A stretch of 16,839 nt of DNA from Desulfurellaceae bacterium (GTDB lineage Bacteria > Campylobacterota_A > Desulfurellia > JAGGSF01), in contig JAGMDW010000007.1 of assembly GCA_023128455.1 (NCBI GenBank), forward strand, positions 1 to 16,839, in the 5' to 3' direction. A program made the translations under genes and the position numbers. Shown in pieces: positions 14,156 to 16,839 of the stretch; positions within the stretch are counted from its first letter, which is position 1; every line of letters starts with the position of its first letter. The notes under the pieces are model-generated. The model saw only the letters and a program-made list of their open reading frames with translations, made no database searches and was not told the DNA's origin.

Positions 14156-14784
14156 TCTTTTCTTATCATAGGACTGCTTTTAAGGGAATATTTTTGCTTC
14201 ATCAATTCAGCAATCTGCTCGGCCTCCTCAAGATTTGAAACCTGTGTGATATATACCCTTGTATATTCTTTTCCCTTAACTTTTATCTTTTTCAACTTTA
14301 CTTTGTATCCTTGTTTTCCTAATTTATTCATAATATTTAAAGCAGCGTCTTCGCTGCTGCAGGAGATAATTTGGATTGTATAATTCCCTACATGTGGAAT
14401 TTCTCGCGCAGCAGGAACTGCCTTCCTTTCCTTTTCTGATATTGCTATTTCCTTCTTTTTCTCTTCTTCTAATGTTTGTTCTTCTGTTGCTTCTGTGACC
14501 TCTTCTGCTGGTTTTGCCACTGTTATTTCCTTTTCCTGTGGCGTTTCTACAACCTCTTCAGCCGGGCTTACTGCTTCTACCTTCTTCTTTTCTTCGCTTA
14601 TTATCTGAATGTCTTCTCTGGCTACTCTCTCTACTTGCGATGGTCTTATCTTAGACCCTGTAAAAAGTCCAGCTGCAAAGCCTACTACAAATGCAACGAT
14701 AAATACCACCAAGAAGCGAAAGAAGCTGTTTTGAGATTTACTTCTACCTATTAAATCTGAAATTTCCTGTTTTCTTTCATCCAT
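14152..14784 (-). CDS. SPOR-domain inner-membrane protein
   Basis: From the ATG at 14784 this is a 210-residue bitopic protein. A short cytoplasmic head is followed by one membrane span at about 21-43. Residues 48-130 form an acidic, low-complexity Glu/Lys/Ala/Pro linker with two copies of PAEEVxE (74-80 and 92-98). A C-terminal SPOR fold (about 132-208, from NYTIQIISCSSEDAAL) completes it. SPOR domains bind peptidoglycan strands lacking stem peptides, which gather at the septum, so a role at the division site as in FtsN or DedD-like proteins is likely but inferred. An in-frame ATG at 14820 lies in argS; 14784 has a perfect AGGAGG six bases upstream and is clearly the start. It lies ten bases after argS and overlaps lgt by ATGA. 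Confidence 0.88.
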   Translation of the reverse strand: MDERKQEISDLIGRSKSQNSFFRFLVVFIVAFVVGFAAGLFTGSKIRPSQVERVAREDIQIISEEKKKVEAVSPAEEVVETPQEKEITVAKPAEEVTEATEEQTLEEEKKKEIAISEKERKAVPAAREIPHVGNYTIQIISCSSEDAALNIMNKLGKQGYKVKLKKIKVKGKEYTRVYITQVSNLEEAEQIAELMKQKYSLKSSPMIRKE

Positions 14785-14790
14785 TTTTTT

Positions 14791-14796
14791 CCTCCT
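14791..14796 (-). promoter_or_regulatory. Perfect ribosome binding site overlapping the argS stop
   Basis: AGGAGG lies six bases before the SPOR-gene ATG at 14784, and the argS stop TAG (14795-14797) shares its first bases. Ribosomes ending argS would therefore sit on this site. It decides the start against the in-frame ATG at 14820. Confidence 0.8.
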
Positions 14797-16417
14797 ACAT
14801 TTGTTTGGGGGCTGAAACACCGATTAATGATAATCCCGTTGATATTGCTTTTTTGGTAATATCGATAAGTTTAAACCTGCTTTGCATAATTTCTTCTTCC
14901 GCTCCAATAACACGCCTGCGATTATAAAACTGGTGAAAAGCACAAGCGATATTTATAAGACTTTTTACTACATAAAAAGGTTCTAATTCTTGAACGGATT
15001 TATCCATCGCTTCCCTTAATATAACAAGTTCTTTTACAATATTTTTTTCCTCTTCCGTTTTTAATATGTAGTTGCCCACATTCTCTCTGATGTTTATTTT
15101 TTTCCTTTTTACCTGTTCAAATATATTGCATATTCTGGCATGCGCATATTGCACATAGTATACAGGATTGTCCATAGATTGCTCTTTGGCTATTTGAATA
15201 TCAAAATCTAAATGGGTATTAGTGGACTTTGTCAAAAACATAAAACGGCATGCATCTACCCCTACCTCTTTTATTACATCCCTTAGCGTTTCAAATTGTC
15301 CTCCCCGGGTAGACATGGATATTCTCTCTCCTTTTTCCAATAGGTTAACCAACTGTACAAGGATGATATGAAGCTTGCAGTCCTCTGGCGAAAGTGCATT
15401 AAAAGCAGCCATTATTCTGCTTACATATCCGTGATGATCTGCTCCCCATATATCAATCAGCTCATCATAGTTGCGACTTAATTTGTTTTGGTGGTAAGCT
15501 GTGTCGCTGGCAAAATAGGTGTAGCTTCCGTCGCTTTTTTTCAATACTCGGTCTTTGTCATCACCAAAACTCGTAGACTTAAACCATAAAGCATTGTCTT
15601 TACAATAAACAAGATCTTTCTCCTTAAGGTAATTTATCGCTTTTTCAATTTGATCAGGATAAAGAAAAATCTCATGAAAATAATTTGTGAAATTAATGCG
15701 AAATTCTTTCAAATCATTTTTTATGTCTTCCATTATGGTATTTGATGCATACTCTGCACATATCTTTACCGCTTCTTTTTCTTCTTTTTCCAAAAGACTT
15801 TTGCTTTCTCGCTGATAGATGTTTTGAGCAATATCTTTTATATAATCTCCTTTGTATCCATACTCTGGAAATGAAATTTTCTCCCCGCAGATTTCTCTAT
15901 ATCGGAAAAACACAGATTCACCTAAAGTTTGTATTTGATTGCCTGCATCGTTTATATAGTATTCTTTTTCTACCGTATGACCGCAGAAAGACAGTATGCG
16001 AGAAAGCGCATCCCCAATCGCCGCTCCTCTCCCATGTCCAACATGCAGAGGGCCAGTAGGATTTGCACTAACAAACTCAATCTGTATCCTTTTCCCTTGT
16101 ACATCTGGTTTAAAAAATGCCTCACCTTTTCCCAATACTTCTTTAAATATGTTTATATACACTTCATCCGATAAGAAAAGGTTTATAAATCCCGGCTTTA
16201 CTACCTCCACCTTGCTGAACATACTGTATTTTCTCAACTTCCGAGCAATTACCTCTCCTATCTCTAACGGTGGTTGGTGCGCCTGTTTGGAGAGAACCAT
16301 AGCTATATTGGTAGCGAGGTCACCAAATTCCTTCTGCCTCGTATGTTCTATGTTGAAATCCGCATCTCCCCACTCTTTGGATGCCTCTTTAATTACATGG
16401 TATAGCTTTTTTTTCAC
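14795..16417 (-). CDS. argS: Arginyl-tRNA synthetase
   Basis: ArgS is the class I synthetase that charges tRNA(Arg). The 540-residue protein has the N-terminal Add-1 domain (about 1-100) with KEFGDLATNIAM (29-40). The catalytic core starts with EFVSANPTGPLHVGHGRGA (114-132), which holds the HIGH motif as HVGH (125-128), and continues with WGADHHGYVSR (324-334). The KMSK-position loop reads ISMSTRGG (366-373), as in other ArgS proteins that keep MSTR. The C-terminal anticodon-binding domain includes YVQYAHARICNI (421-432). It starts with GTG at 16417, overlapping the tatA stop as GTGA, with an AGGA site six bases upstream. Confidence 0.97.
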   Translation of the reverse strand: MKKKLYHVIKEASKEWGDADFNIEHTRQKEFGDLATNIAMVLSKQAHQPPLEIGEVIARKLRKYSMFSKVEVVKPGFINLFLSDEVYINIFKEVLGKGEAFFKPDVQGKRIQIEFVSANPTGPLHVGHGRGAAIGDALSRILSFCGHTVEKEYYINDAGNQIQTLGESVFFRYREICGEKISFPEYGYKGDYIKDIAQNIYQRESKSLLEKEEKEAVKICAEYASNTIMEDIKNDLKEFRINFTNYFHEIFLYPDQIEKAINYLKEKDLVYCKDNALWFKSTSFGDDKDRVLKKSDGSYTYFASDTAYHQNKLSRNYDELIDIWGADHHGYVSRIMAAFNALSPEDCKLHIILVQLVNLLEKGERISMSTRGGQFETLRDVIKEVGVDACRFMFLTKSTNTHLDFDIQIAKEQSMDNPVYYVQYAHARICNIFEQVKRKKINIRENVGNYILKTEEEKNIVKELVILREAMDKSVQELEPFYVVKSLINIACAFHQFYNRRRVIGAEEEIMQSRFKLIDITKKAISTGLSLIGVSAPKQM

Positions 16418-16638
16418 TTAGTATCCTTTTTCTCCAGCTTTTCTGCTTCAACTTCCTCATTTTTAGGACTGTTATCCTCTTTTTTTACATCTTCTTCGTT
16501 GATTTCCTTCATTGATTTTTTAAAACTCTTTATTCCCTTACCCAATCCTGATCCTATCTCCGGTAATTTCTTTGCTCCAAAGATTATTATGACTATGATC
16601 AATATGGGGATGAGTTCTTGCCAGCTGGGCATAAACAT
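16414..16638 (-). CDS. tatA: Sec-independent protein translocase TatA
   Basis: TatA is the small membrane protein that multimerises to move folded proteins bearing twin-arginine signals across the inner membrane. From the ATG at 16638 it has 74 residues. A short periplasmic N-terminus (PSWQE) is followed by one hydrophobic span at about 8-20, the hinge and amphipathic helix FGAKKLPEIGSGLGKGIKSF, and a charged, disordered Glu/Lys tail. The WQEL start and FGxKKLPE match TatA/TatE better than TatB. The frame stays open to 16692, but 16638 has GGAGGTG five bases upstream and removes an atypical N-terminal extension. The -10 element of the only good promoter lies at 16664-16669, so an ATG at 16692 would not be transcribed from it. 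tatC is not in view. It is the first gene of the long operon. Confidence 0.92.
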   Translation of the reverse strand: MFMPSWQELIPILIIVIIIFGAKKLPEIGSGLGKGIKSFKKSMKEINEEDVKKEDNSPKNEEVEAEKLEKKDTK

Positions 16639-16643
16639 AACAA

Positions 16644-16650
16644 CACCTCC
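16644..16650 (-). promoter_or_regulatory. Ribosome binding site of tatA
   Basis: GGAGGTG is five bases before the ATG at 16638. It lies inside the short leader made from the promoter just upstream and fixes this start over the ATGs at 16665 and 16692. Confidence 0.8.
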
Positions 16651-16663
16651 GCTTTTTAAAGCC

Positions 16664-16692
16664 ATTCTAATCCCACCTTCATTTAAAGTCAA
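16664..16692 (-). promoter_or_regulatory. Sigma-70-type promoter of the tatA-to-methyltransferase operon
   Basis: On the minus strand TTGACT (16687-16692) and TAGAAT (16664-16669) are separated by 17 bases, each one base off the housekeeping consensus. Transcription would start near 16657, leaving about 20 bases of leader that hold the tatA ribosome site. A scan for other consensus-like pairs on this strand found none as good, so this may drive all genes down to 2626. Confidence 0.75.
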
Positions 16693-16701
16693 CTTTACGA
16701 A

Positions 16702-16729
16702 TTGACAACAATGGGAACTTATTTATAAT
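16702..16729 (+). promoter_or_regulatory. Consensus sigma-70-type promoter, plus strand
   Basis: TTGACA (16702-16707) and TATAAT (16724-16729) are both perfect consensus hexamers, 16 bases apart. Transcription would start near 16736, about 12 bases before the ATG at 16748. Its -35 element is nine bases from the -35 of the opposing tatA promoter, so the two are back to back and RNA polymerase may compete for the pair. Confidence 0.78.
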
Positions 16730-16747
16730 CTAATCCATGGAGTGAAA

Positions 16748-16839
16748 ATGAAAACATATAAGGGAAAAACGGAAAATGGGAAAAAAATAATAAAGGTAAG
16801 TGAAGGAGAAAAGGAATATTCACTGGAATATAATAACCC
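16748..16839 (+). CDS. Unidentified protein, 5' part only
   Basis: Thirty complete codons from the ATG at 16748 stay open to the window edge. A GGAGTG site sits three bases before the ATG and a perfect promoter lies directly upstream, so this is very likely a real gene. The visible part begins MKTYKGKTENGKKIIKV and is rich in Lys, Glu and Tyr, with no signal peptide or membrane span. The short Y-x-G start followed by alternating hydrophobic and charged residues suggests a small beta-rich domain. I cannot name a family from so little sequence. Confidence 0.6.
   Translation, partial: MKTYKGKTENGKKIIKVSEGEKEYSLEYNN

Noticed and set aside
15230..15235. TTGACA on the minus strand inside argS
   Set aside because: Only three of six bases match a -10 element at 17 or 18 spacing; it is probably coding sequence by chance.

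Overview
The window comes from an AT-rich, Gram-negative (diderm) bacterium. LpxC shows lipopolysaccharide synthesis, Lgt shows lipoprotein maturation, a YbgF/CpoB-type periplasmic protein and TatA are present, and FtsQ-FtsA-FtsZ carry out division. Two tandem DUF507 genes, and an argS gene followed by a SPOR-domain gene, recall gene contexts I associate with Desulfobacterota, Deferribacterota, Aquificota and similar lineages. The window alone does not fix the phylum. There are no mobile elements, CRISPR arrays, tRNAs or rRNAs, and no stretch over about 110 bases lacks a gene. It reads as core chromosome.

Left part, plus strand (1-2654): a YbgF/CpoB-like periplasmic TPR protein overlaps dxs (isoprenoid precursor synthesis) by 4 bases. 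The ybgF frame is open to the left edge, so this transcription unit starts outside the window.

Middle and right, minus strand (16638 down to 2626): fifteen genes read leftward with almost no space between them. In transcription order they are tatA, argS, a SPOR-domain membrane protein, lgt, trpC, murC, murB, ddl, ftsQ, ftsA, ftsZ, plsY, two DUF507 genes, carA, lpxC and a TrmN6-like methyltransferase (tatA plus sixteen, counting every gene listed). Neighbours mostly overlap by 1 to 43 bases, often as ATGA or GTGA, and the largest gap is 24 bases. The only convincing promoter for this strand is a TTGACT-17-TAGAAT element just upstream of tatA. The set is therefore best read as one roughly 14 kb operon joining peptidoglycan precursor synthesis (murC, murB, ddl), divisome assembly (ftsQAZ), phospholipid (plsY), lipid A (lpxC), lipoprotein (lgt) and Tat export functions with a few metabolic and translation genes (trpC, carA, argS). 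murC-murB-ddl-ftsQ-ftsA-ftsZ is the usual distal half of the division and cell wall (dcw) cluster, cut away from murD-ftsW-murG.

Right edge: a consensus-like plus-strand promoter (TTGACA-16-TATAAT) stands back to back with the tatA promoter and drives a small unrecognised gene that runs off the window. The dxs and methyltransferase genes meet tail to tail with a 29-base overlap and no visible terminator.

Most genes are ordinary housekeeping genes. The least explained content is the DUF507 pair between plsY and carA, the operon architecture itself, and the small partial gene at the right edge.
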